Shown here one piece after another: positions 52,734 through 61,432 of a stretch of DNA of 64,000 nucleotides; the first letter of the stretch is position 1, and each line of letters begins with the position of its first letter. The position numbers and the translations under genes are program-made. The notes below the pieces were generated by a model, which did no database searches, was not told where the DNA came from, and was given only the letters and a program-made list of their open reading frames with translations. Source of the stretch: Mesorhizobium sp. M1D.F.Ca.ET.043.01.1.1 (GTDB lineage Bacteria; Pseudomonadota; Alphaproteobacteria; Rhizobiales; Rhizobiaceae); assembly GCF_003952385.1 (NCBI RefSeq), contig NZ_CP034444.1, positions 7,019,001 through 7,083,000 on the forward strand, written 5' to 3'.

Positions 52734-54923
52734 ATGCCCGACTATGACGACCTCCTTCCGAAAAGCTCCTGGCGAGGAGTTCGGCCAACCGCCGCCGAAC
52801 GCGCAGCGTTCGACGCCGGGCTAGGCGGCACGATGCTGGCGCAGCTGCACCTCATCCGGGCGTTCGAGGAGAAGGTGCTGGAACTGGCAGGGCAGGGGCT
52901 CGTCCATGGTCCAGCCCATTCCGCGATCGGCCAGGAAGGCGGCGCTGTGGGTTCCGCGGTTTCCATGAGGCCTTCGGACCAGATCAACGGTTCACATCGC
53001 GCCCATCACCAATTCCTGGCCAAAGCCCTGAGCTACGTCGCAAAGGAGGGTATCGATCCGAAGACCGAGTTCGGCACAGAAATCCGCGCCCTGGCGCAGC
53101 GCACCCTTGCGGAAATCCTCGGCCTGGCGCAGGGCTTCTGCCGCGGCCGTGGCGGCTCCATGCACCTGCGCTGGGCCGAATCCGGCAATCTGGGCACCAA
53201 CGCTATCGTCGGCGGCGGCGTTCCCATGGCGGCCGGCGCAGCCTGGGCGCATAAGCGGGCCGGCAAGGGCGACGTCGTCTATACCTATTTCGGTGACGGA
53301 GCGACGAATATCGGCTCTGTCCTGGAGACCATGAATCTCGCAGCGGCCTGGAAGCTGCCGATCTGCTTCTTCATCGAAAACAATCGCTACGCGGTGTCTA
53401 CCCACGTCGAGGAAGTGACTGCCGAGCCTCGCCTTTCCTCGCGCGGCTTAGCCTTCGGCATTCCGTCTTTCAAGGTCGACGGAATGGACGTGCTGGCCGT
53501 CCATCTCGCCTGTCAGGAGGCGAATGCCATCATGCGCGAGGGCGGCGGGCCGACGATCATCGAGGCCGATGTCTACCGCTATTTCCACCAAAACGGCCCG
53601 CTGCCCGGAAGCGCCTTCGGCTACCGTTCAAAGGAGGAAGAGGCGGAATGGCGCAGGCGTGATCCGATCCACGCCATGGCGAAGGAACTGCAGGAGCGCC
53701 AGGCCATCGGCGAGGATGCAGTCAAGGGGCTGCGGGACCGCTGCGTCAGCCTGATGAACGACGTCGCCGGTGAATTGATCGAGATGCACGACGGCAGGCG
53801 CCGCATCGTTCCGTCGCTGTGGCCGGAGGAGGGTTTCCGGGACTTCGGCCTGCGCGGCGATCTTTCGGAATTCGACGGCGCGCGCTTTGAGGAACTGGAG
53901 AGCTTCTCCGGCAAGGTCGTGGACGACGGCCGTTTCATCGATGCGGTCGCCGACGTCATGGCGCAGCGTATGAAAACGGACGACCGCATCGTAGTCCTCG
54001 GCGAGGATGTCCACCGGCTGAAGGGCGGTACGAACGGCGCAACGCGTGGCCTTTCGGCCGAGTTCCCGGATCGCATCCTCGGCACGCCGATCTCGGAAAA
54101 TGCATTCACCGGTCTCGCCGGCGGCATGGCGGCCGACGGGCGCGTTTTGCCGGTCGTCGAATTCATGTATCCGGATTTCATGTGGGTGGCGGCCGACCAA
54201 GTGTTCAACCAGATCGGCAAGGCACGCCATATGTTCGGCGGCGACAGCGACATGCCGGTCGTGCTGCGAACCAAGGTGGCGATGGGCACAGGCTACGGCT
54301 CACAGCATTCCATGGATCCTGCCGGCATTTTCGCGACGGCTCCGGGCTGGCGCATCGTCGCGCCGTCCACACCGTTCGACTATGTCGGCCTTATGAACTC
54401 GGCGCTGCTTTGTCGCGATCCGGTCCTGGTGCTGGAACATGTCGATCTGTACGCATCGAAGGGACCGGCGCCCGCCGACGATCTCGACTACTTCATTCCG
54501 CTAGGTAAGGCGAAAGTCGTGCGGACGGGATCGAAGGTCTCGGTCCTGAGCTATCTCGCCATGGTCGCCAAGACGATGGCGGTGGTCGAGGAACTCGGCA
54601 TCGACGCTGAAGTCATAGACTTGCGCTCACTCGACCGTGCCGGCCTCGACTGGCAAACCGTGGAAGCGTCAGTCCGCAAGACCGGCAACGTGTTGATTGT
54701 CGAGCAGGGCGCCTCCGGCACCTCTTATGGCAGTTGGCTCGCCGATGAACTGCAGCGCCGCTGCTTCGACTGGCTCGACCAGCCGATCGCGCGCGTCCAC
54801 GGCGCCGAGGCATCTCCTTCGATTTCCAAGGTGCTCGAGGCGGCCGCTGCCGCCCGTCCGCGCGACATCGAGTCGGGTCTGCGCGCCGCTATGGCAAACC
54901 AGGGCCTAGCAGTCGAAGCCTGA
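52734..54923 (+). CDS. Fused E1 alpha-beta subunit of a 2-oxoacid (pyruvate/acetoin-type) dehydrogenase
   Basis: A 729-residue thiamine-diphosphate enzyme joining both E1 subunits. The alpha part (about residues 25-340) has the TPP motif YTYFGDGATNIGSVLETMNL ending in FIENNRYAVST. The beta part (about residues 395-729) begins RIVVLGEDVHRLKGGTNGAT and has TPISENAFTGLAGGMAADGR and VEFMYPDFMWVAADQVFNQI. ATG at 52734 follows CGGAG. Fusions of this kind occur with acetoin- or pyruvate-type complexes. It should decarboxylate a 2-oxoacid or acetoin-like diketol and pass the acyl group to the E2 encoded next. No E3 gene is nearby. Confidence 0.88.
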   Translation: MPDYDDLLPKSSWRGVRPTAAERAAFDAGLGGTMLAQLHLIRAFEEKVLELAGQGLVHGPAHSAIGQEGGAVGSAVSMRPSDQINGSHRAHHQFLAKALSYVAKEGIDPKTEFGTEIRALAQRTLAEILGLAQGFCRGRGGSMHLRWAESGNLGTNAIVGGGVPMAAGAAWAHKRAGKGDVVYTYFGDGATNIGSVLETMNLAAAWKLPICFFIENNRYAVSTHVEEVTAEPRLSSRGLAFGIPSFKVDGMDVLAVHLACQEANAIMREGGGPTIIEADVYRYFHQNGPLPGSAFGYRSKEEEAEWRRRDPIHAMAKELQERQAIGEDAVKGLRDRCVSLMNDVAGELIEMHDGRRRIVPSLWPEEGFRDFGLRGDLSEFDGARFEELESFSGKVVDDGRFIDAVADVMAQRMKTDDRIVVLGEDVHRLKGGTNGATRGLSAEFPDRILGTPISENAFTGLAGGMAADGRVLPVVEFMYPDFMWVAADQVFNQIGKARHMFGGDSDMPVVLRTKVAMGTGYGSQHSMDPAGIFATAPGWRIVAPSTPFDYVGLMNSALLCRDPVLVLEHVDLYASKGPAPADDLDYFIPLGKAKVVRTGSKVSVLSYLAMVAKTMAVVEELGIDAEVIDLRSLDRAGLDWQTVEASVRKTGNVLIVEQGASGTSYGSWLADELQRRCFDWLDQPIARVHGAEASPSISKVLEAAAAARPRDIESGLRAAMANQGLAVEA

Positions 54924-54940
54924 GACAAGGGAAGACAAAG

Positions 54941-56224
54941 ATGCCAATCGAAATCGTGCTGCCTGCGCTTTCGGCAGGGATGACAGACGCGGTCATCGCT
55001 CGTTGGCTGAAAGCCGAAGGCGATATCGTCGCAAAAGGTGAGCTCATCGCGGAAATCGAGACCGACAAGGCGACGATGGAGATAGAAGCTGTGTGCGACG
55101 GCCGCATCGGCAAGCTGCTGGTCAAGAACGGCGCCAGGGCGGAAGTGAACCAGATCATCGCCGTCCTGCTTGGCGAGCGCGAGGATGCTGCGGCCATCGC
55201 ATTGCCGAGAACGGGGCCTGCTACTTCACCAGCCACTGCAAAGCCGGCTGAAACAGAACCGGCTACAGCCGCCACACCGGAATCCGTCGGCGATACGAGC
55301 ACGACGAAGGTGGATGCGGGTGCGCGACGCAAGGCCTCGCCGTTGGCACGAAGGCTGGCGGCGGCGCAGGGAATATCGCTCGACCGGATCTCTGGCAGCG
55401 GACCAAGGGGCCGCATCGTTAGCATCGACATCGAACGCGCCGCTACGTCCGCTGCCACGCATCTCCAGGCAGCACCGGAGGCGAGCGAAATCCCACCCGC
55501 ACCGCCGCAGCCCTCTAACGGCATACAAGTTGGCATCGGCGAGTACGAGTCGATTCCCCATAGTTCGATGCGCCGCACGATCGCCCGCCGGCTGGTGGAG
55601 GCGAAGACGACGGTGCCGCACTTCTATCTCAACCTGGATTGCGACATCGACGCGCTTCTCGCTCTGCGCTCACGCATCAACGAGACTCGGGAGGCTGTAG
55701 AGCGCATTTCGGTCAATGACTTCGTCATCAGGGCTGCTGCCGTCGCCCTTCGCAAGGTGCCGGATGCGAATGCGATATGGACAGACCAGGCCATGCTTAG
55801 GCTTTCGGATGTCGATATCTCCGTGGCTGTCGCGACGGATGGTGGCCTGATCACCCCGATCATCCGCAAGGCCGACGAGAAGAGCCTCGGCACGATTTCA
55901 GCCGAAATGAAATCGCTCGCTGCCCGTGCTCGCGAGAGCCGCCTGAAGCCCGATGAATTTCAGGGTGGCGGCTTTTCCATCTCCAATCTCGGCATGTATG
56001 GGATCAAGTCTTTCTCAGCGATCGTCAATCCCCCGCAGGGCGCCATTTTGGCCGTCGGCGCGGGTGAACGCCGGCCCGTGGAACGCAATGGCGAACTGGC
56101 CTTCGCAACGCTCATGACCTTGACCTTGTCGATAGACCACAGAGCCGTGGATGGCGCTCTCGGGGCTCGGCTTCTCGGCGCGATGAAGGCGGCAATCGAA
56201 GAGCCTATAAGCCTGCTTGTGTAG
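54941..56224 (+). CDS. Dihydrolipoamide acyltransferase (E2) of the 2-oxoacid dehydrogenase
   Basis: A 427-residue E2. The lipoyl domain (1-78) has the modified lysine in EIETDKATMEIEAVCDGRIG. A linker rich in Ala, Pro and Thr follows. The subunit-binding domain is near residues 128-165 (KASPLARRLAAAQGISLDRI). The catalytic domain begins HSSMRRTIARRLVEAKTTVP and carries the active-site histidine and aspartate in TLSIDHRAVDGALGARLLGA. It follows the E1 gene by 17 bases. The acyl group transferred is not defined by sequence. Confidence 0.92.
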   Translation: MPIEIVLPALSAGMTDAVIARWLKAEGDIVAKGELIAEIETDKATMEIEAVCDGRIGKLLVKNGARAEVNQIIAVLLGEREDAAAIALPRTGPATSPATAKPAETEPATAATPESVGDTSTTKVDAGARRKASPLARRLAAAQGISLDRISGSGPRGRIVSIDIERAATSAATHLQAAPEASEIPPAPPQPSNGIQVGIGEYESIPHSSMRRTIARRLVEAKTTVPHFYLNLDCDIDALLALRSRINETREAVERISVNDFVIRAAAVALRKVPDANAIWTDQAMLRLSDVDISVAVATDGGLITPIIRKADEKSLGTISAEMKSLAARARESRLKPDEFQGGGFSISNLGMYGIKSFSAIVNPPQGAILAVGAGERRPVERNGELAFATLMTLTLSIDHRAVDGALGARLLGAMKAAIEEPISLLV

Positions 56225-56344
56225 AGAACGAGCCACTGATCAGGCGGCATGACAACGTCTTGTCCGATCCAAAAGACACTCGGCGCGGGCATGGCTCGGA
56301 GACTTTGCGACAGTTCGAACGCCTTCCAGGACAGGGAGATCTGA

Positions 56345-57154
56345 ATGCCCATCGTTGAAATCAATCCCGTCGAAATCGCGCGACGGCAGAGCCATTGTGG
56401 CCGGCGCGTCCTCGTGACAGGAGCCGGGAGAGGTATCGGGCGCGCGATCGCACTCGGCTTCGCAGAGCGCGGCGCCAACGTGGGTGTCGCCGACATGAAT
56501 GATGATGACATCGCTGAAACAGTCGGGATCATCCAGGCTTCGAACCGGGGATCTGCTTTCGCGATTAAGGTTGACGTGTCGGATTTCGATGCACTTGACC
56601 GTGAACTCAAGAAGGCTGTCGCGAATGTCGGCGGCTCGTTCGACACAGTCATCAACAATGCAGGCATTTCGCCCAAACATAATGGCGTCGCCCACAAGGT
56701 GTGGGAGATGGATCCGGGCGAGTGGGCTCGTGTCCTGTCCGTCAACCTGACGGGATGCTTTAACACCATTCGGGCGCTATCCCCAGCGATGCGCTCCGCA
56801 GGTGCTGGGTGGATCGTCAACATGTCCTCCGTGGCGGGCAAGACGCATATGCCGATCGTTGCCTGCCATTACGCAGCGACCAAATCCGCCATCCTGGGGT
56901 TCACCAAACACCTTGCCGCCGAGCTTGCTCCCTATGGAATCCGCGTAAACGCGATCGCGCCGGGCCGCATCGAGACGCCGATGGTGATGGCGGTCCCAAA
57001 AGAAGTGAACGATGCGCAGGTCACCATGACTCCGATGGGGCGCCTTGGCAAACCGGAGGAAGTCGCCGATCTCGCACTCTATCTTTCGTCTCCAGAATCC
57101 AGCTTCATAACAGGGCAGACGATTGATGTCGCAGGTGGACTACTGATGACCTGA
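56345..57154 (+). CDS. Short-chain dehydrogenase/reductase (third of three)
   Basis: A 269-residue SDR with a 20-residue N-terminal extension. RVLVTGAGRGIGRAIALGFA is the cofactor loop and VGVADMNDDD ends beta-2 with an acidic residue. VINNAGISPKHNGVAHK is the structural motif, and WIVNMSSVAGKTHMPIVACH with YAATKSAILGF gives Ser, Tyr and Lys. It ends SFITGQTIDVAGGLLMT. The upstream GGGAG and 120-base gap suggest its own translation within the same transcript. Confidence 0.9.
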   Translation: MPIVEINPVEIARRQSHCGRRVLVTGAGRGIGRAIALGFAERGANVGVADMNDDDIAETVGIIQASNRGSAFAIKVDVSDFDALDRELKKAVANVGGSFDTVINNAGISPKHNGVAHKVWEMDPGEWARVLSVNLTGCFNTIRALSPAMRSAGAGWIVNMSSVAGKTHMPIVACHYAATKSAILGFTKHLAAELAPYGIRVNAIAPGRIETPMVMAVPKEVNDAQVTMTPMGRLGKPEEVADLALYLSSPESSFITGQTIDVAGGLLMT

Positions 57155-57198
57155 TCCGCCAACCCGCAATTGACAAAAATAAACTCAAGGAGCGTGCA

Positions 57199-57987
57199 AT
57201 GACGATCAGCGGGCACACGAAAGTCTTTTCCATTCTCGCCCAGCCTGTTCACCACGTCAGGACGCCGCAGGCGCTGAACGCTCTTTTCAAGGAACGGTGT
57301 TACGACGGGGTGGTCGTACCGATCGAGGTCGCTCCCGGCGACGCGATCGCCAAGGCGTTCGACGCCCTGCGCGCGTTCAACAACTGGGGGGGTACGCTTG
57401 TGACCATCCCTCACAAGACGGCGGTTCCCGCGCTCTGCGATACGCTCACGGAGAGGGCCCGCGTCGCCGGAGCGGTCAACGTTGTACGGCGGGAGCGGGA
57501 CGGGAGCCTGACCGGCGAACTCCTCGACGGCGTTGGCTTCGTGCGGGGCCTTCGCGATGGCGGCTTCGACCCAAACGGCAAGGCAGTGTTCCTGGCAGGC
57601 GCTGGGGGCGCCGCTTCCGCCATTGCCTTTGCATTGGTTGAGGCTGGCGTTTCACGATTGACTGTCGTCAACCGTTCGCAGCCGAAGTCCCAGGAACTCG
57701 TCAGCCGCCTGCAAGAGCGATTTCCGACAGTGTCGTTTGCCACCGTCGGAACGCCCAAGGCACACGATATCGTCATCAATGGTACGTCACTCGGCTTGCG
57801 CGACGACGATCCCTTGCCGATCGATCCCCGACTGCTTGAGCCCGAAATGCTGGTCGCGGAGGTGATCATGTCGCCCGCGGAGACGGCCCTGCTGTGCGAG
57901 GCTAGGCAGCGGGGCTGCCTCGTTCATCCCGGCGGGGCCATGCTCCAAGGACAGCTTACAGAGATTTTCAGCTTTCTCACTGCTTGA
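57199..57987 (+). CDS. Shikimate/quinate dehydrogenase-family protein with altered substrate site
   Basis: A 262-residue AroE-fold protein. The catalytic lysine motif is present (GTLVTIPHKTAVPALCDTLT), as is the acidic residue in GELLDGVGFVRGLRDGGFDP. The NAD(P) loop is KAVFLAGAGGAASAIAFALV, followed by VVNRSQPKSQEL. The usual SxSP substrate motif is replaced by HHVRTPQALN, so the acid bound probably differs from shikimate. AAGGAG precedes ATG at 57199. It ends the run of dehydrogenase genes. Confidence 0.82.
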   Translation: MTISGHTKVFSILAQPVHHVRTPQALNALFKERCYDGVVVPIEVAPGDAIAKAFDALRAFNNWGGTLVTIPHKTAVPALCDTLTERARVAGAVNVVRRERDGSLTGELLDGVGFVRGLRDGGFDPNGKAVFLAGAGGAASAIAFALVEAGVSRLTVVNRSQPKSQELVSRLQERFPTVSFATVGTPKAHDIVINGTSLGLRDDDPLPIDPRLLEPEMLVAEVIMSPAETALLCEARQRGCLVHPGGAMLQGQLTEIFSFLTA

Positions 57988-58008
57988 GGCCACAAAGCTT
58001 CTTAAGCG

Positions 58009-58333
58009 GGCTCTGTCGCAAACTTGGAATGGACAGTGACCCGCCATTTTCAGCTTGCCCGCCATGCGTGCTCCCGACACCCCAATCCCGTTAGGTGGAC
58101 GGTAGTCGATCGATCCGTGCAGCGGAACGCGGATGGGCGCGTCGCGCCTATCATACCTGATAACAATCGGATCGAACAGGATCACAGGCGTATCAAGCGC
58201 CGCGTTCGATCCATGCTCTGCTTCAAGTCGTAATCCTCTCCGGCATCGAGATGATCCATATGATGCGCACGCGACAGGCGAGGTATGCCTACAATCCCAG
58301 TCCGTCGATCGCCGAGCAGTTTGATATCTGGCC
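58009..58333 (+). pseudogene. IS6-family element remnant (one terminal repeat and transposase C-terminus)
   Basis: GGCTCTGTCGCAAA at 58009 matches the terminal repeat of IS6-family elements. The later part encodes NRIEQDHRRIKRRVRSMLCF, then, after a frame change, SGIEMIHMMRTRQARYAYNP and an ending near FDIW, the conserved transposase C-terminus. The body of the transposase, including the catalytic start, is missing. It separates the dehydrogenase operon from the minus-strand genes. Confidence 0.72.
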
Positions 58334-59203
58334 TCACGATAACTTACTGGTCCTATCAGGAGGGGATCCTGGGCGCACTTGGCTATAAAAATGGGCCAGT
58401 ATATTCCCAGCCTCAGTATCAGAAGCGATAAATGCAAAAACCTGGCTGAGCGCAAAATAGGCTGCGCCTTGCGGTAAGGCGCTGCCGAAATATTCCGAAA
58501 TTTGCTGCATTTCTGATACCCACCTTTGGCCCTTCGGAAGCATGTTGGGAACGGATTTCGAGAACGATCTCAGCAAGTCGGGCTGCGATTTGGCCAGTTC
58601 ATTCACCAAGGCGACGCCGCAGCCGCTCTGTTCAGCGGCGAGCGCTGATATGCTTGCGATCGCGATCAGTCCTTTCGTGATCGCCGCGTAGCTTAACTTC
58701 AGCGCCGAGGCAGCGCCCAGGTCCGAATGCATGACAGAAATCTGGAGGCCGAGGTCCCCATACTCTTTCAGTAATGATGCGTTGGGCCCTGAAGCATATA
58801 GAATGGGACCCGGCGTTGTGACTGACCAGTCTGCAAGGCCAATGATGCCGCCATCGACGACCTTGATGTCGGCTTCGGACAAGTGGTTGGCGATGCGATG
58901 CATCAGCGCTGGCGATATCGCGTTCCAGTCACAGTAGACCGGCCTGCGAGATTGCCCTCGGCAAATTGAGGCAACGCGCTCAGCTAGCGGCAATGCCGCT
59001 TCGGACGGAACGACGGAGAAAAAGAAATCTGCCTCGCAGATTTCTGGCTCCTGGATCACCTCAATACCGGCTTCCATGGCTCGCTGAACCGATGCTTTAC
59101 TACGAGGCGCAGACGTGACCACACGATGTCCCTTGGCGATCATACGTCTCGCCAGGGTGACCCCCATTTCGCCGACGCCTGCTAGCGCGATCGTTTTGCT
59201 CAC
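58334..59203 (-). CDS. NAD(P)-dependent oxidoreductase, 6-phosphogluconate-dehydrogenase-like with DUF1932 domain
   Basis: A 289-residue beta-hydroxyacid dehydrogenase relative from GTG at 59203 (AAGGGA upstream); a longer frame has no ribosome site. The N-terminal Rossmann motif is TIALAGVGEMGVTLARRMIA. YCDWNAISPALMHRIA and VVDGGIIGLADWSVTTPGPI are typical of the branch with a C-terminal DUF1932 domain. ASALKLSYAAITKGLIAIAS carries the catalytic-type lysine. It is encoded just after the KdgD-like gene, so it may act on a sugar-acid intermediate. Confidence 0.83.
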   Translation of the reverse strand: MSKTIALAGVGEMGVTLARRMIAKGHRVVTSAPRSKASVQRAMEAGIEVIQEPEICEADFFFSVVPSEAALPLAERVASICRGQSRRPVYCDWNAISPALMHRIANHLSEADIKVVDGGIIGLADWSVTTPGPILYASGPNASLLKEYGDLGLQISVMHSDLGAASALKLSYAAITKGLIAIASISALAAEQSGCGVALVNELAKSQPDLLRSFSKSVPNMLPKGQRWVSEMQQISEYFGSALPQGAAYFALSQVFAFIASDTEAGNILAHFYSQVRPGSPPDRTSKLS

Positions 59204-59264
59204 ATTGTCCCTTTCACAGCCAGAACGGATTGATCTTAAGAGACCTGAAGGCGTGTAGCTTGTC

Positions 59265-60194
59265 TCAAGCCACCAGGTTGGCCGTTCTTTCAATCAGCGC
59301 CTCCAATTGGGCGAATTCGAAAGGCGTAATGTCAACGAGCGGCGGCCTCGGCAGGCCGGCCGGGCGGCCTATGATTGTAGCGCCGGCGCGCAATATCGTA
59401 ACCGCATATCCTGGCTTGTCGCCACGGATTCGGGAGTAGGGCGCGTAGAATTCCCTCAGGATCTCATCTGAACGGGCGCGATCATTGTTTGCCAACGAAT
59501 GCTGGAATGCAGTGGCGATGGCGGGGACGAAGTTGAACACACCCGAAGAAAAGGTCGGGATACCCATGCCCGCGTAACTGTAAGCGAACATTTCGGCAGT
59601 CGGCATCCCGTTGATGAGCAACAGCCGACCGGCCAATGCCAGTCGTAGCGACAAAATGGTTTCAATTTTGCCGTGGCCGTCTTTGACGCCGACGAAGTTG
59701 CTACAGGCATCGGCCAACCGCTGGATCGTCTCCACGGCCAGCTCGCATGTACCCCGATTGTAGACGATGACACCTATTTCCACGCTATCGCAAACAGCAC
59801 GAATGATATTGAACAACCCATCTTGCGTTGCTCGTGTCATGTAAGAAGGCATCAGGAGGATACCGTCCGCGCCGATAGCCTCCGCCCTTCGAGCACCCGC
59901 TGCCGCTAATTGAGCATTATACCCAACCGAGGCAATGACCGGAGTCGAAGTCCCGCGTGTTTCGATCGCCGTCTCGAGCAACGCATCATATTCTTCACCG
60001 CTCAGTGAAAAGAACTCGCCGGCGCCCGCGCCAGGAAAGATCGCGGCCGGCCCAAAGGTGTTCATCCATTCAAGCCTGCGCGCATAGGCATCGACGTCGA
60101 TGCTGCCGTCGGAAGAATAATCCGTGATGGGAAAAGACAGGACGCCAGTCTGCAGGGTGGCTGAAAGGCCTTCGTTTATCTGATTTTTGCTCAC
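59265..60194 (-). CDS. kdgD: 5-dehydro-4-deoxyglucarate dehydratase-like protein (DHDPS family)
   Basis: A 309-residue class I aldolase-fold enzyme from GTG at 60194. LSFPITDYSSDGSIDVDAYA and GAGAGEFFSLSGEEYDALLE match KdgD closely. The Schiff-base lysine is in NFVGVKDGHGKIETILSLRL and the tyrosine in IGVIVYNRGTCEL. SSGVFNFVPAIATAFQHSLA follows. KdgD dehydrates and decarboxylates 5-keto-4-deoxyglucarate to 2-oxoglutarate semialdehyde in glucarate and galactarate catabolism. It is divergent from a sugar-type transporter, fitting uptake of a sugar acid. No uronate or aldarate dehydratase lies in the window. Confidence 0.82.
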   Translation of the reverse strand: MSKNQINEGLSATLQTGVLSFPITDYSSDGSIDVDAYARRLEWMNTFGPAAIFPGAGAGEFFSLSGEEYDALLETAIETRGTSTPVIASVGYNAQLAAAGARRAEAIGADGILLMPSYMTRATQDGLFNIIRAVCDSVEIGVIVYNRGTCELAVETIQRLADACSNFVGVKDGHGKIETILSLRLALAGRLLLINGMPTAEMFAYSYAGMGIPTFSSGVFNFVPAIATAFQHSLANNDRARSDEILREFYAPYSRIRGDKPGYAVTILRAGATIIGRPAGLPRPPLVDITPFEFAQLEALIERTANLVA

Positions 60195-60336
60195 GCTAAA
60201 CGGTCCTCGTCCATCTTGCCCTGCGAAAAACGGGCTTCTTGAACTCGCGGGGCTAAAGGTCATGTTGACTTTCGTGCATAATGCATTATTTCTCGACTCG
60301 CAAGAGGGCGGGATTACGGCCCCTCGGGAGGAGACA

Positions 60337-61353
60337 ATGACAATGAAAAAGAGTATCGCTGCGCTTGCGTTTGGACTGCTGACGGTGGGCCTGGGATTTC
60401 CAGCCGACGCTGGCACATCATCCAAACGTATTGCTTTTTCAGTAAATTATGCCGGCAACACATTTCGCCAGCAGATGATCAAAGCGTTCCAGAACGTGGC
60501 CGATAAGGCTACATCGGACGGGATCATCGCAGGCGCCAAGGTATTCGTGACATCCGAAAACTCGGTCACCGAGCAGGCTGCTCAGGTTCGTAGCCTTGTT
60601 CTGCAGGGATATGATGCGATCGTAATTACCGCGGCATCGGGCGACGCGCTCAACGGCGCCGTGAAGGAGGCCTGCGACGCCGGCATCTTTGTCGTGACCT
60701 TCGATGGCTTGGTCTCGGAGCCATGCGCTTACAAGATCGAAGTCGACTATCACAGCCTGGGGCTTCAACAGGGGGAATTTTTCAAGCAGCGTCTGCGTGA
60801 TGGAGGCAATCTCCTTCAGGTGCGCGGAATTGCCGGAATCCCGGCTGAGCAGCAGATCAGCGATGGGCATTTCGACGGGCTGAAGGATTCGAAATTCAAG
60901 GTAGCCGGCACGGTCTATGGACAGTGGACGCAAACGGTGGCTCGCAAGGAGGTGGCGGCGATATTGCCGACCCTTCCCGAGATCGCGGGCGTGCTTACCG
61001 AAGGCGGCGACGGATTTGGCACCGCCCAAGCCTTCGCTGACGCGGGGCGTCCGGTTCCCGTTATCTTCCTGGGCAATAGGTTCGAAGAACTGAAATGGTG
61101 GAAGGAGCAGCGTGACGCTAACGGCTACAAAACGCACTCGGCCGCAAGCAATCCGGCTTCGTCCACATTGGCCTTTTGGGTTGCCCAGCAGCTGCTGGAC
61201 GGCGCCAAGGTGCCGAACCACCTCCCTGACAATTTGGTCACGGTCGGTCCGGACGAGTTGGACTCTGCGCTTGCCAACATTAAGCCGGGCGAGGTGGTGA
61301 GCAAGTCGTATACCAAGGACGATACAATCAATCTGATCAAGGCCACTCAATAA
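60337..61353 (+). CDS. Sugar-type ABC substrate-binding protein (second set)
   Basis: A 338-residue binding protein from ATG at 60337 with GGGAGGAG upstream. The signal peptide KKSIAALAFGLLTVGLGFPA ends at ADA-GT. The Peripla_BP_4 fold begins RIAFSVNYAGNTFRQQMIKA, with SLVLQGYDAIVITAASGDAL and GIFVVTFDGLVSEP at the cleft. It is the first gene of a second RbsABC-type set, divergent from kdgD. The ligand could be a sugar acid. Confidence 0.86.
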   Translation: MTMKKSIAALAFGLLTVGLGFPADAGTSSKRIAFSVNYAGNTFRQQMIKAFQNVADKATSDGIIAGAKVFVTSENSVTEQAAQVRSLVLQGYDAIVITAASGDALNGAVKEACDAGIFVVTFDGLVSEPCAYKIEVDYHSLGLQQGEFFKQRLRDGGNLLQVRGIAGIPAEQQISDGHFDGLKDSKFKVAGTVYGQWTQTVARKEVAAILPTLPEIAGVLTEGGDGFGTAQAFADAGRPVPVIFLGNRFEELKWWKEQRDANGYKTHSAASNPASSTLAFWVAQQLLDGAKVPNHLPDNLVTVGPDELDSALANIKPGEVVSKSYTKDDTINLIKATQ

Positions 61354-61432
61354 TTGCAGAGGAAGGCGACCCTGTCCGGCAGTGCAATGGGTCGGATGAT
61401 TGGGTCGGGTTGGGACTTGGAGGCGAGATAGG

